Below, in pieces: positions 31,389-39,456 of a stretch of DNA of 44,310 bases. Position 1 is the first letter of the stretch; each line of letters begins with the position of its first letter. This DNA is from a virus. The translations under genes were made by a program, and so were the position numbers. The stretch lies in IMG/VR virus record IMGVR_UViG_3300050139_000071, positions 1 to 44,310 of that record; one strand, written 5' to 3'. The notes beneath the pieces are model-generated. The model worked only from the letters and a program-made list of their open reading frames with translations, had not been told where the DNA came from and searched no databases.

Positions 31389-31589
31389 TTACGGATTAAG
31401 CTCTGCTAATAGGCTGATAAGTGCTGGAATGTAGGCTGTGGAGCGTTTAAAGGCTTCGGGCTGATAGATAGGCGTTGGTATGCCATAAGAGGCTGGATCA
31501 TTGCGGTGTTCCCACTCGGCTTGCGCGTTTACGCACTTTTGAAAGATAACGGCTGGGGTTTCATCGGCACGGATTTTTAGGGTTTGCAT
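31389..31589 (-). CDS. hypothetical protein, 66 aa
   Basis: Starts MQTLKIRADETPAVIFQKCV and continues with a helix and a Pro-rich middle (ASYGIPTPIYQPEAF), ending with a helix SLLAELNP. It lies 5 nt after the clamp-like gene and 7 nt before the HTH gene. No family is recognised. Confidence 0.55.
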   Translation of the reverse strand: MQTLKIRADETPAVIFQKCVNAQAEWEHRNDPASYGIPTPIYQPEAFKRSTAYIPALISLLAELNP

Positions 31590-31594
31590 ATATG

Positions 31595-32041
31595 TTAATT
31601 CATCGGCATTAGTAATGCCATAATGTCTTTGTTATTAGTAAATACGACCGGCTTGTTTTTGGCATACATTTTTACAGTGATACGCGGATATCCCTTAAAC
31701 GCTTTGCAAATTGCTTCAAGGTGTTCCGGTGATAAGTCTATCTCAAAGACTGGTTCTCCTTGCGGGATCACTTTCTCATACTCCGGAAAAGCGTCTTCCA
31801 TAATACTATTGGAGCATATCGTGCCATACTTTGCTATAAGTCCGGTATCATTGGCGGTTTCAAAAGTTTTGAAACCTTTAACCATTTTAAACACCGTTGG
31901 CTTTTGTATATCGCTGGCTTGCTTGATCTCAATCAGTTTAAAAGAGTCGGTTGCTACTATTTTATCCGGCGTGACTAGCACGCCATTGATTGAGCGTTCC
32001 ACTGGTCCCTTGCTTATAAAGTCTGTTATGTTTTTTATCAT
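31595..32041 (-). CDS. minimal beta sliding-clamp-like protein, 148 aa
   Basis: Features of bacterial DnaN are present in compressed form: GVLVTPDKIVATDSFKLIEI (the clamp strand GxxxxxxxxxATDxxRL), AFPEYEKVIPQG (the FPxYxxVIP motif), EIDLSPEHLEAICKAFKG, and a final strand pair with VVFTNNKDIMALLMPMN. DnaN has three such domains (~365 residues); here only about one to one and a half remain. It could form a higher-order ring, act as a decoy that binds host polymerase or clamp loader, or replace part of the host clamp. It lies in the early operon before the primase. Confidence 0.65.
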   Translation of the reverse strand: MIKNITDFISKGPVERSINGVLVTPDKIVATDSFKLIEIKQASDIQKPTVFKMVKGFKTFETANDTGLIAKYGTICSNSIMEDAFPEYEKVIPQGEPVFEIDLSPEHLEAICKAFKGYPRITVKMYAKNKPVVFTNNKDIMALLMPMN

Positions 32042-32042
32042 T

Positions 32043-32336
32043 TTATTTTATGTTAGGCTTGTTATAATAAGAAATTGCTATTTCGTTTATCTCTCCAACT
32101 ATTTCATTACACTTAAAAAGAAAATCTGCAAGGCTATCTGTATTTTTATATTGCTTTTCAATATAGGCGATTATTTTCTTTTTTGCTTTATTTTTTTCCA
32201 TTGTATTATTGCCGGATTGTGCTTCCGGCGGAGCTGTTTTAGTTTTTAATCTTATATAATGTAATGGACATAGACATCCTTTTTTTATTCCTCCAATACA
32301 TTTTCCATTACATAGACATCTTATATGTTTTTTCAT
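32043..32336 (-). CDS. zinc-binding small protein, 97 aa
   Basis: Starts MKKHIRCLCNGKCIGGIKKG and continues CLCPLHYIRLK, a four-to-five Cys cluster with His. The middle is Lys-rich (NKAKKKIIAYIEKQYKN) and the C-terminus helical. It ends 1 nt before the clamp-like gene starts, so coupling is likely. Nucleic-acid binding is probable; no family is recognised. Confidence 0.6.
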   Translation of the reverse strand: MKKHIRCLCNGKCIGGIKKGCLCPLHYIRLKTKTAPPEAQSGNNTMEKNKAKKKIIAYIEKQYKNTDSLADFLFKCNEIVGEINEIAISYYNKPNIK

Positions 32337-32373
32337 GTATAGTTTATGTATAGTTTATGTATAACTATATATA

Positions 32374-32574
32374 TTATCTTTTAATATTTGGTAATAGTAT
32401 TTTTTTTGCATTATTCCATCCGTCCATATAACATAAAAACATTTTTTCTACGATACATATTTGCAAATCACAATCTAAATCTCTAAAAATAATATCATTG
32501 TCTATTGATTCAGCTATTGCTTTTACAATTATATTTTTTTCTCCTTTGTAGTAGTTTTTAAGTTTTGATTCCAT
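32374..32574 (-). CDS. small helical protein, 66 aa (start uncertain)
   Basis: The start at ATG 32574 (MESKLKNYYKGEKN) is favoured by GGGAA 5-9 nt upstream and by no overlap with the gene before it; ATGs at 32643 and 32670 would extend into the previous gene. The product contains IIVKAIAESIDND and a Cys-containing helix IVEKMFLCYMDGWNNAKKIL. No family is recognised. Confidence 0.5.
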   Translation of the reverse strand: MESKLKNYYKGEKNIIVKAIAESIDNDIIFRDLDCDLQICIVEKMFLCYMDGWNNAKKILLPNIKR

Positions 32575-32626
32575 ATATTCCCGCTCTATTGTTTGCCGGA
32601 GCGGTGCGGAGCTTAGGGGTTTATAA

Positions 32627-32815
32627 TTATGCTTCGTATACATCGCCAAAGTTTTTATGTCCGATAACATAGAAACCTGCTTTCTCTGATCTCATTTCCA
32701 TTTCTTCTGCCTCTGATATTTGAGGGCAATTTCTGATCATGTTTGCTACTTCTAAGCCGTTTAATTTGTTCTCGTTTTCAATGTGTTTATCTAACCAGTG
32801 TTTTTTGTTTTCCAT
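32627..32815 (-). CDS. hypothetical protein, 62 aa
   Basis: Starts MENKKHWLDKHIENENKLNG and continues LEVANMIRNCPQISEAEEME, then ends in a short strand region FYVIGHKNFGDVYEA. It is acidic and helical. It lies in the run of small early genes close to the origin candidate, and may be an anti-host protein by position; no family is recognised. Confidence 0.55.
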   Translation of the reverse strand: MENKKHWLDKHIENENKLNGLEVANMIRNCPQISEAEEMEMRSEKAGFYVIGHKNFGDVYEA

Positions 32816-32825
32816 ATATTTTTAA

Positions 32826-33029
32826 TTACACTATTCTTATAATTTCCCCGGCTTCTGCTTTCTTTTCTAGTTCTGTTATTTTTGCGGTGTCTTTTTCTTT
32901 TATTGCTTGATATAAGCTTTTTTCTCCTAGTTCTACCTTTTCATTTATTCCAACGGTGTTATAGTAGCAATTTTCGCATCCTCCATATTGGCTAGGCTTT
33001 CCGCAAACATTGCAAGGTGTTGTTTTCAT
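32826..33029 (-). CDS. small zinc-finger protein, 67 aa
   Basis: The ATG start at 33029 (MKTTPCNVCGKPSQYGGCENC) is preferred over a TTG at 33050. Two CxxC pairs are 10 residues apart, followed by a charged helix (KSLYQAIKEKDTAKITELEK). A zinc ribbon plus helix suggests nucleic-acid or protein binding. It is one of at least five tiny Cys-rich proteins encoded by the early operon. Confidence 0.6.
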   Translation of the reverse strand: MKTTPCNVCGKPSQYGGCENCYYNTVGINEKVELGEKSLYQAIKEKDTAKITELEKKAEAGEIIRIV

Positions 33030-33055
33030 AATATTGCAGATAAGTTGCAAGCTGT

Positions 33056-33220
33056 TTAATTGCTAGTTGTTTTTAATTTTAATGTTATCAAGTCCTGGAT
33101 CATTTTTAGCGTGCCATATCTACCAATGTTTGCAAAAGTTGTTTGGTATTCTCTTCTTGTGCCGTTGTAGTGGTATTCTATCTTGATCCCTTTGTACATT
33201 CTAAAGTTATTTTTTTCCAT
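33056..33220 (-). CDS. hypothetical protein, 54 aa
   Basis: ATG at 33220. The product MEKNNFRMYKGIKIEYHYNG continues TRREYQTTFANIGRYGTLKM and ends LKLKTTSN. It is strand-rich and basic. Tight spacing in the early cluster supports it. No family is recognised. Confidence 0.5.
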   Translation of the reverse strand: MEKNNFRMYKGIKIEYHYNGTRREYQTTFANIGRYGTLKMIQDLITLKLKTTSN

Positions 33221-33234
33221 AGTGTTTTTATTGA

Positions 33235-33384
33235 TTAGTATTTTAATAATGCTATGCGAGATAGTGCGGTGGTGATTGCTTCTTGTCTTGTGGGCTTTAC
33301 GGCGATCATTGAGGGCTTGCCGGTTGCTTTGCGGTTTATTGTCGCTATGTAGCCTTTGAGGAGGGTTGAGTAGGTTATGGTCAT
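33235..33384 (-). CDS. hypothetical protein, 49 aa
   Basis: ATG at 33384. The product MTITYSTLLKGYIATINRKA continues TGKPSMIAVKPTRQEAITTA and ends LSRIALLKY. It is basic with a C-terminal helix, and its base composition is richer in G/C than its neighbours. It lies 4 nt after the leader membrane peptide. No family is recognised. Confidence 0.5.
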   Translation of the reverse strand: MTITYSTLLKGYIATINRKATGKPSMIAVKPTRQEAITTALSRIALLKY

Positions 33385-33388
33385 AAGA

Positions 33389-33472
33389 TTATGATAATAT
33401 CGCCAATGCCAAACCGAGAAACAGTAGACAAGTTACAGCTATGAGTTCGCTTTTTGTTCTTTGTGTTTGCAT
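33389..33472 (-). CDS. tiny membrane peptide, 27 aa
   Basis: ATG at 33472. The product MQTQRTKSELIAVTC is followed by LLFLGLALAILS, a short basic head plus one hydrophobic helix. It is the first ORF of the leftward early operon. It might be a genuine host-takeover peptide or only a leader; the evidence is limited to spacing and composition. Confidence 0.35.
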   Translation of the reverse strand: MQTQRTKSELIAVTCLLFLGLALAILS

Positions 33473-33526
33473 AAATTTGATATTGTAGACTTAAATTGAT
33501 AATATCGACCTTTGTTTTATGTATAC

Positions 33527-33554
33527 AGTATATACTATTATAAAGTATTGTAAA
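33527..33554 (-). promoter_or_regulatory. first early leftward promoter
   Basis: On the minus strand TTTACA (33554-33549), 16 bp, TATACT (33532-33527). A nearby TATAAT (33542-33537) may be an alternative -10. It reads into the run of small early genes starting at 33472. Confidence 0.5.
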
Positions 33555-33584
33555 GTTAAAATGTGGATAACTTTTTTTTTAATT

Positions 33585-33843
33585 GGTATGCAAATTGGTA
33601 TGCAAACTGATTTCAGGCTTATTTTTAAAGGTTTTTTTGGCTGTTTGCATACCTTGTAAAAAAAGGGCAAAACATTTTGTCTGTAGAGTACTACTACTAC
33701 TACTACTACTCTTATATATAATTATATATATATAAAGGTATACTAGGTATGCTAATAGTTGGTAATATGCTTATAAAAAAAGGGTAAAAAAAAATTTGCA
33801 TACCTTTTGCATACCTTTATATTTGCATACCTAGGTATGCAAA
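33585..33843. repeat. iterated GGTATGCAAA / TTTGCATACC sites: origin or operator region
   Basis: Exact 10-mers occur at 33585-33594 and 33597-33606 (direct, 12 bp apart), 33644-33653, 33795-33804, 33806-33815 (11 bp apart), 33822-33831 and 33834-33843. The last two are inverted around TA, forming a perfect 22-bp palindrome. A degenerate copy is at 33746-33755. Between the clusters lie seven TAC repeats (33689-33709) and an alternating A/T tract (33712-33736). Clustered iterons with an AT-rich tract between divergent operons suggest a replication origin; repressor operators are the alternative. Confidence 0.75.
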
Positions 33844-33855
33844 CCAGCAACGCAA

Positions 33856-33892
33856 GCCTATGATCAATGCTAGCCTATAATCAACGCCAGCC
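33856..33892. repeat. 17-bp degenerate tandem repeat
   Basis: GCCTATGATCAATGCTA is followed directly by GCCTATAATCAACGCCA and then GCC, next to the last iteron palindrome. It may be another protein-binding array in the origin candidate. Confidence 0.6.
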
Positions 33893-33894
33893 GA

Positions 33895-33923
33895 GGGCTT
33901 GCGCGCGGAACGCGCGCGGGCTT
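33895..33923. other. very GC-rich hairpin in AT-rich origin region
   Basis: GCGCGCG (33901-33907), GAA loop, CGCGCGC (33911-33917), extended outward by CTT/GGG-type wobble pairs to about 13 pairs. It is an extreme contrast with the surrounding AT-rich DNA. It could be a cruciform, a primase or termination structure, or the barrier between leftward and rightward control regions. Confidence 0.6.
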
Positions 33924-34089
33924 ATCTGGTGCGTAGCACTCCGTTTGTCATGGTTCTATACTTTCCAACCAATCCCCCCAATCTTTCACTAAAAAATTTT
34001 GCGTCTTAAATTATTCTATATCATTATATGTATTGCATTTTCTTTTATTCTATATCCTAATATTATTTATTGTCTTGCTTTCTTATTTA

Positions 34090-34098
34090 TGGTATACT
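34090..34098 (+). promoter_or_regulatory. rightward extended -10 promoter for packaging genes
   Basis: TGGTATACT at 34090-34098, with the start near 34105, about 120 nt upstream of the first rightward gene at 34224. It is the first visible promoter of the rightward operon. Confidence 0.5.
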
Positions 34099-34223
34099 TA
34101 TTTTACTGTTATCTTATCAGAACCGAAAAATGAAAACAGAATCTCGAAACGTGTATATAGAATTTACCTGACCCATAGAATTTTTAAGCCAAAAAGCATT
34201 GTAGATTTGTTTCAATAAATATT

Positions 34224-34412
34224 ATGCCAACTTTACCACCACAACGACCAAAATGGAATATGTTTGCAGACAACGATTATTTAGATTATTCTAAGGACGT
34301 TGTATCACCAGCAATTTTTCATAAAGAGCAACAACCCAAACCAAAAGAACAAAGAGATAAGATAACAGCCGCTCGTTCATTAGCTTGGCGTAGAAAAAAA
34401 GAAAATATATGA
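34224..34412 (+). CDS. small basic protein before terminase, 62 aa
   Basis: Starts MPTLPPQRPKWNMFADNDYL and ends TAARSLAWRRKKENI, a Pro-rich head with a strongly basic C-terminus. Its stop overlaps the next start (ATATGATAG at 34409). It is the first gene of the rightward packaging operon. It may be a DNA-binding packaging accessory; no family is recognised. Confidence 0.55.
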   Translation: MPTLPPQRPKWNMFADNDYLDYSKDVVSPAIFHKEQQPKPKEQRDKITAARSLAWRRKKENI

Positions 34413-34840
34413 TAGAAGAAAATAATCCAACAGAAGAAATTAAGCCTATAAAAAATAAGTCTCGTATGACAGACGAGCATAAAATGAAATTGTCTAATGC
34501 TCGTGATAAGTATTGGAAAAAAATTCGTGAGATGAAAGCATTGGCACCAGAGATACAAAAACTAAGCAGTGATTTGAATGATCATATAGGCAAAGGAAAA
34601 TTAATTGAACCTGCTGAAGCAAGAGAACATGTTATCAGAAAAATATTTAGTAAAAAGGATAAAATTCTTGATGCGCAGATTGATGCGGCTACTGGGATTT
34701 GGACATGTATGGATGGGAAAAGGGTATACCAAAAAGCACCTAATGTTTCTTCTGGTGAATATCTTATAAACCAACTTATCGGTAAGGCTACGGAATCAAT
34801 GGAAGTAAAACAGATTACTAAAATTTTGGTCGATTTATAG
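34409..34840 (+). CDS. putative small terminase subunit
   Basis: A 143-residue protein, highly charged and helical (MTDEHKMKLSNARDKYWKKI, then EAREHVIRKIFSKKDKILDA) with a short C-terminal region (VSSGEYLINQLIGKA). The size, basic helical composition and position two genes before the large terminase fit a small terminase, which recognises packaging sites and regulates TerL. I see no clear helix-turn-helix motif, so the call rests mainly on synteny. Confidence 0.45.
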   Translation: MIEENNPTEEIKPIKNKSRMTDEHKMKLSNARDKYWKKIREMKALAPEIQKLSSDLNDHIGKGKLIEPAEAREHVIRKIFSKKDKILDAQIDAATGIWTCMDGKRVYQKAPNVSSGEYLINQLIGKATESMEVKQITKILVDL

Positions 34841-34859
34841 AATAAGTTTTTAATAAATT

Positions 34860-35009
34860 ATGCCGATATATATATCTAGTAAAGGAGAACAAAAAGATAC
34901 AAGTAATATGCCTATTGAATACATTCAACGGGCTTTAGCAAAGGCAAGAGCGGAAAACAACCAAGCGAATATAAGTGCTTTGGAAGAAGAAATAGCGTCA
35001 CGACAATAA
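34860..35009 (+). CDS. small protein coupled to large terminase, 49 aa
   Basis: ATG at 34860. The product MPIYISSKGEQKDTSNMPIE continues YIQRALAKARAENNQANISA and ends LEEEIASRQ. The stop TAA overlaps the terminase ATG (TAATG). It is a helical acidic peptide; translational coupling supports a real gene. No family is recognised. Confidence 0.6.
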   Translation: MPIYISSKGEQKDTSNMPIEYIQRALAKARAENNQANISALEEEIASRQ

Positions 35010-36415
35010 TGGCTAACGAAAAAACAGTTTCTATAAAGGAATTAATGCACTTTACACCTAAGCAAGTAGAGGCTACTTTGACGGCGGATGCACATAAATA
35101 TACTCTTTTTGGTGGTTCAGCAGGTCCTGGAAAAAGTTATTGGTTGCGCTGGTATATGGTTAGAACTTTGATTAAATGGGGGAAGGAATATAATCTTACG
35201 GGGATACGCGCTGCTATGTTTTGTGAAGATTATCCTACGCTTAAGGACCGTCAGATTTCTAAGATGGAGGTGGAATTTCCTAGGTGGTTGGGAGAGATTA
35301 AGGATACAAAGACGGATGGGTTAGCTTTTTATATTGATAAGCAGTTCGGCGGCCATGTGTTGATGTTAAGAAACTTGGACGATCCGTCTAAGTACTTGTC
35401 TTCGGAGTTTGCCATGATAGGGGTGGAGGAAATGACACAGAATGAGGAGATGAAGTTTCACAGGCTTCGTTCCCGTTTACGATGGACAGGGATACCGGAG
35501 CCTAAATTTATTGCTGCGACAAACCCGGGCGGTGTTGGCCATGATTGGGTAAAGAAATATTTTGTGGATAGGGAATTCCCGGACCACGAAATGGAACGGG
35601 AGAAGTTTGCTTATGTTCCGGCTAAGCCAACGGATAATCCGCACTTGGCCGCCTCTTATATTCTTACACTTCAGTCTTTGCCGGAGAGGATGCGTAAAGC
35701 ATACCTTGAGGGTTCTTGGGATATTTTCGAGGGGATGTTTTTTACGGAATGGGACCCGAACATTCATGTGATTGATCCTTTCGAGATACCGGAGAGTTGG
35801 CCGAGGATTAGAGGGATTGACCCTTCTGGAAGGTCGGGAACTACATCAGCTCACCTTTATTCTCTATCGGATGATGGAACTATCTATGTGACGCATGAAC
35901 ATTTTAAGGCTGGACTTGATACGGATCAGCATGGGCGGGAGATATGCGCTATGTCGGAAGGGAAGGATATAAAATATACGGTTATTGATTCGGCGGCATT
36001 TTCTAAGTTGGGGATGCCAGAAAGTCAGGCGGAAATCTTTGAAAGGTATGGGATTACTGGACTTGTTCCGGCTGATAAACACAGGATTATTGGGTGGAAT
36101 GTGGTGCATCAGTATTTACGTCCTAGGGAGGATGGACAACCACGTTTGAAGATATTTAGGAATTGTCTTGGATTAATAAAGACTATACCGAAAGCAATGC
36201 ATGATACTCGGGATGGTAGTAATCCTGAGGATGTTATGGATTTTTGGGATGGGGCGGACCATTTGGATGCGTTGGATGAATTGCGGTATGTGCTACAGAC
36301 GGTGCGTGAACAGGTGGCGGTAAAACCAATGAATAAGATGGAGAAGATATTCGAGAAACTAAAACAGCAAAAGGAAGGAAGTTGGGATTATTCATATAGG
36401 AACAGTCGGAGATAG
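35009..36415 (+). CDS. terL: large terminase subunit
   Basis: A 468-residue protein with Walker A GGSAGPGKS (35-43), Walker B FAMIGVEE (134-141), coupling motif AATNPGG (169-175), and RNase H-like nuclease acid D271 in RGIDPSG with the second strand YTVIDSAAF near 325 and a later acidic site (DFWDGADHLDAL). These are the ATPase motor and headful or site-specific nuclease of tailed-phage packaging. It starts in overlap with the preceding small gene. The family type (headful or cos) cannot be told from sequence alone; circular permutation favours headful. Confidence 0.93.
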   Translation: MANEKTVSIKELMHFTPKQVEATLTADAHKYTLFGGSAGPGKSYWLRWYMVRTLIKWGKEYNLTGIRAAMFCEDYPTLKDRQISKMEVEFPRWLGEIKDTKTDGLAFYIDKQFGGHVLMLRNLDDPSKYLSSEFAMIGVEEMTQNEEMKFHRLRSRLRWTGIPEPKFIAATNPGGVGHDWVKKYFVDREFPDHEMEREKFAYVPAKPTDNPHLAASYILTLQSLPERMRKAYLEGSWDIFEGMFFTEWDPNIHVIDPFEIPESWPRIRGIDPSGRSGTTSAHLYSLSDDGTIYVTHEHFKAGLDTDQHGREICAMSEGKDIKYTVIDSAAFSKLGMPESQAEIFERYGITGLVPADKHRIIGWNVVHQYLRPREDGQPRLKIFRNCLGLIKTIPKAMHDTRDGSNPEDVMDFWDGADHLDALDELRYVLQTVREQVAVKPMNKMEKIFEKLKQQKEGSWDYSYRNSRR

Positions 36416-36447
36416 TTATCAACACCCTATTTTTATTTTGATACAGG

Positions 36448-36456
36448 TGGTATAAT
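36448..36456 (+). promoter_or_regulatory. extended -10 promoter before portal gene
   Basis: TGGTATAAT, with the start near 36463 and a 24-nt AT-rich leader before the ATG at 36487. No Shine-Dalgarno sequence is seen. Confidence 0.6.
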
Positions 36457-36486
36457 TTAAGTAATTATTTTTAATAAAATTAAAAA

Positions 36487-38826
36487 ATGCAAAATATAAA
36501 AGAACTCGAAAAACCACAACAAGTAGTAGAAACTTTTACTCCGGATACGGAAGAAAAAATAATTCAAACTTATGTTAAGAAGCGCGTGCGTGAAATGCAA
36601 GAGCACCGCCGTGAATTAAAGATTGAAGATAAATGGAAAGAGGCGGATAGAGAATATGTTCCAAGAGAAATGGATTTTGGCGCTAATGGAAAAAGATTTG
36701 AGACAGACCAGACTGATGGGTATCGTACACGATTGGTTCCGATTGGTGATAATACTCAGAACTGGCGTTCAAATAATTCCGCACCAACATTATTGCAAAA
36801 AATACAGACTGCTATTTCTTTGATTATTGATAATAATCCGGAAGCAGTTTTTACCGCGTTGCAAAGAAAATATGAATCAACATCTGATTTAGCAAATTCT
36901 CTTTGGAAAAGAAATTGGCAGATTACTGGTGGTAAGGAAATTTTAAAATTATTTGTGTTTAACTTGGTGAAATATGGTACTGCTTATGGAAGATCTTATC
37001 CAAGAGTAATAAAATATAACAAAGAAGTCTTGACGGAATTTGATACGGAAGATCCTACAAAAAATAAATATGAGAATAAGGAAGTTGTTTGGTTTAATGA
37101 TGTAGCCAAACAAAATCTTGATCCATTCCGAACATGGATTGATGAACAGTCAAAACCGTATGATATGTATACTACGAATGATTGTTATTATGAATTGGAT
37201 TTTTCTTATGATGCAGCCGAGATAGAATTTGGGCAATATCCAAACTGGAAATATGTTAAAAAAGATTCTAAGTCTATTCCAACAAATGATATAAAAGACA
37301 AAGATGATGACAAACAGATTCGCAAGGATATTGTTACGATAGGATTTTACGAAAATAGATTAAAGGATATGTATGTTATCAAAGCAGTAAAGGATGATAT
37401 TATTTTGCATTCTTGTCCTTTGCCTAATGATGAAGGATTGCTTTCTGTGTGGTATGGAATGTGGGTAATGCGTTCAGCGGATAGACCGGACGGTATTTCT
37501 CTATGGGAAATTATTTGTCAGGATAAATGGACGTATGACAAGTGGATGAATATGGGCAGTGACCAGTTAACATTGTCTATTATGAAATTTGGATATTACA
37601 CCGGTACACAAGCGCTTACCGGAGATGGACGTATGGATATTGTTCCTGGAATGGCTAAACAAATTACCAATGGAAAAATAGATTGGATGGCAATAGATGG
37701 TCCAGGAAAAGATTGGTGGGAAGGAATAAAAATGATCCAATCAAAAATGGAAGACAGTTCCGGTATTACTCCTACAATGGAAGGAAGTGTCACTGGTAAA
37801 ACTCTAGGAGAAATACAAATGGCAAGAGAAGCTTCACTAAAGCGTTTAAAAATTCCGCTTGAAAATATCGCATGGGCTATCGAACAGGATGCTTATCTTA
37901 CTCTCTCTTGGATGAGTCAGATTTATTCTACTCCTGAAGTAAAACAATTTGCGAACGAAAGAGAAATGCTTGTTTATGAAAAAGAAAATGATGTCCAGCA
38001 TAATGAATTATTTCAAGAAACAGATCCTAATACATTATTAAAAACAGATCCTTTGACAGGTATGCCGATACCGGATGATCAAGCTGGTAAACCAACACCT
38101 CCACAAATGGGACCGGATGGAAAACCTATGCCAGCACAGCAACCTCCTCAAGGATTGACGGCAACATATTTGCCTCAACTTTCTTTACACTTGCAAGATA
38201 GGAATGGACAGCTTTTTGAATCTGATCAATCACGATATTTCCAAGTAGGGAAAGATATTCAGGTTACTTCTATGAAATGGAAAGGAATGATAAAAGTAAT
38301 TCCAAAATCTCTGGTTGGAACTTCAGAAATAATTATGAAGCAGACAAAACAAGAAATGATAAATCTTCTTGTTCCTCTTCTAAAAGGAAGTCCGCTTATA
38401 AATAAGAAACCTGCAATACAACTTTTGAAAATTAATGAAGAAGATCCTCAGGATTGGTTGCCAGATATTGCTGGATGGAATGATGCTCCTTATCAGATTA
38501 TTCCTCCACAACCTGAACCGCCTACCTTTAGAATAACTGCTGGATGGGATGATCTTGTTTCTGATCCTGAATTTAAGGTGGCTATTGCAAAGAAGATTGG
38601 TATTGATTTACCGCCTCCACTACCTGTCGCTCCGCCAATATTTATTCCTAAAGGAGGAACAGAAGTTGGAACCGGAACACCACCTGCTGATCAGGGAGGT
38701 GCACAGGGAACGGGAAATAATGGCCAACAAGCACCGACATTAATACCTCGAGCTAATATTTCATCACCGATGCCTCAAAGTAAATCTACTCTTGGTGGAG
38801 TAGGAAGTATCTTTAAGAAAGGATAA
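36487..38826 (+). CDS. portal protein
   Basis: A 779-residue protein directly after the large terminase. Residues ~100-480 have the portal pattern of helical core (LLQKIQTAISLIIDNNPEAV, LFVFNLVKYGTAYGRSY), a wing with WFNDVAKQNLDPFRTWIDEQ, and the later helix TLGEIQMAREASLKRLK followed by LENIAWAIEQDAYLTL. The C-terminal ~230 residues are Pro-rich with low-complexity PPP and GGAQGTG tracts, as in podoviral portals with long barrel or crown extensions. It forms the dodecameric DNA channel at the capsid vertex. The stop overlaps the next start (TAATG). Confidence 0.88.
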   Translation: MQNIKELEKPQQVVETFTPDTEEKIIQTYVKKRVREMQEHRRELKIEDKWKEADREYVPREMDFGANGKRFETDQTDGYRTRLVPIGDNTQNWRSNNSAPTLLQKIQTAISLIIDNNPEAVFTALQRKYESTSDLANSLWKRNWQITGGKEILKLFVFNLVKYGTAYGRSYPRVIKYNKEVLTEFDTEDPTKNKYENKEVVWFNDVAKQNLDPFRTWIDEQSKPYDMYTTNDCYYELDFSYDAAEIEFGQYPNWKYVKKDSKSIPTNDIKDKDDDKQIRKDIVTIGFYENRLKDMYVIKAVKDDIILHSCPLPNDEGLLSVWYGMWVMRSADRPDGISLWEIICQDKWTYDKWMNMGSDQLTLSIMKFGYYTGTQALTGDGRMDIVPGMAKQITNGKIDWMAIDGPGKDWWEGIKMIQSKMEDSSGITPTMEGSVTGKTLGEIQMAREASLKRLKIPLENIAWAIEQDAYLTLSWMSQIYSTPEVKQFANEREMLVYEKENDVQHNELFQETDPNTLLKTDPLTGMPIPDDQAGKPTPPQMGPDGKPMPAQQPPQGLTATYLPQLSLHLQDRNGQLFESDQSRYFQVGKDIQVTSMKWKGMIKVIPKSLVGTSEIIMKQTKQEMINLLVPLLKGSPLINKKPAIQLLKINEEDPQDWLPDIAGWNDAPYQIIPPQPEPPTFRITAGWDDLVSDPEFKVAIAKKIGIDLPPPLPVAPPIFIPKGGTEVGTGTPPADQGGAQGTGNNGQQAPTLIPRANISSPMPQSKSTLGGVGSIFKKG

Positions 38827-39053
38827 TGGATAAATTTAACCGACAGAAAATTCGTTCCCTATTGCAAGATGACCGTTTTCGGGCTGTAGAAATGTTGAAA
38901 AAGTTGATTATTCAGCAATATCAGGAGGATCAAGTAAAGGCCGATACGGAGTTTGAGACTTTATGGAGATGTGCCCAGCGGGAAGCAAAGGTCGAAGGGT
39001 TACATGAATTTTTTAACAAAATGATAGAAGAAGCAGCAAAATCAGATGATTAA
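38826..39053 (+). CDS. small helical head-module protein, 75 aa
   Basis: Starts MDKFNRQKIRSLLQDDRFRA and contains VEMLKKLIIQQYQEDQVKA and WRCAQREAKVEGLHEFF. Coupled to the portal (TAATG overlap) and overlapping the next gene by 8 nt. It is highly helical and charged. A portal-associated or packaging accessory role is possible; no family is recognised. Confidence 0.6.
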   Translation: MDKFNRQKIRSLLQDDRFRAVEMLKKLIIQQYQEDQVKADTEFETLWRCAQREAKVEGLHEFFNKMIEEAAKSDD

Positions 39054-39456
39054 AACAACTGCAAGAGCAATTCTACAGGACCAAGAAGGCATAAATAACG
39101 TCACTTTTGATGTTAATTTTAGTAAGGATCACAAGGATTTTGTGAAAATTACTATTGGAAACAAGATTTCTGTGATAAAAAGGGACGAACTATGGAATTT
39201 TGTGTTTTCTATAGTGACTGCGGACAAACAACAACAGATGGTTCCGGTCATTAAGCAAGAAATGCTACAGTATGTCAAACAACATACAGTCGAACTTCAA
39301 AAGGACATGAAGAAAGGTGAGGTCGTGGCCGTTAACTGCAAAGTGAATGTCCCTGAGTTAGTAGTCGATGCGATAAAAAGAGATTTGGAAGCGGAAAAGA
39401 GTTATCCACAGCCTGATGTTCCAACACCCTATTTGGATAAAGAATCGGATATGTGA
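39046..39456 (+). CDS. hypothetical head-module protein, 136 aa
   Basis: Alpha/beta protein starting MIKTTARAILQDQEGINN and containing VTFDVNFSKDHKDFVKITI and VIKRDELWNFVFSIVTA, with a long helix in the second half. It overlaps the previous gene by 8 nt, and its 3' end contains a promoter (39454-39462 spans the stop). No family is recognised. Confidence 0.6.
   Translation: MIKTTARAILQDQEGINNVTFDVNFSKDHKDFVKITIGNKISVIKRDELWNFVFSIVTADKQQQMVPVIKQEMLQYVKQHTVELQKDMKKGEVVAVNCKVNVPELVVDAIKRDLEAEKSYPQPDVPTPYLDKESDM

Noticed and set aside
33689-33709. TAC trinucleotide repeat as a coding element
   Set aside because: No ORF spans it with a credible start; it lies among iterons and A/T tracts in the control region.
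34033-34218. Rightward ORF of 61 residues with a hydrophobic start (MHFLLFYILILFIVLL)
   Set aside because: It begins at a TTG, has no ribosome binding site, overlaps an extended -10 promoter, and its hydrophobicity is explained by T-rich DNA.
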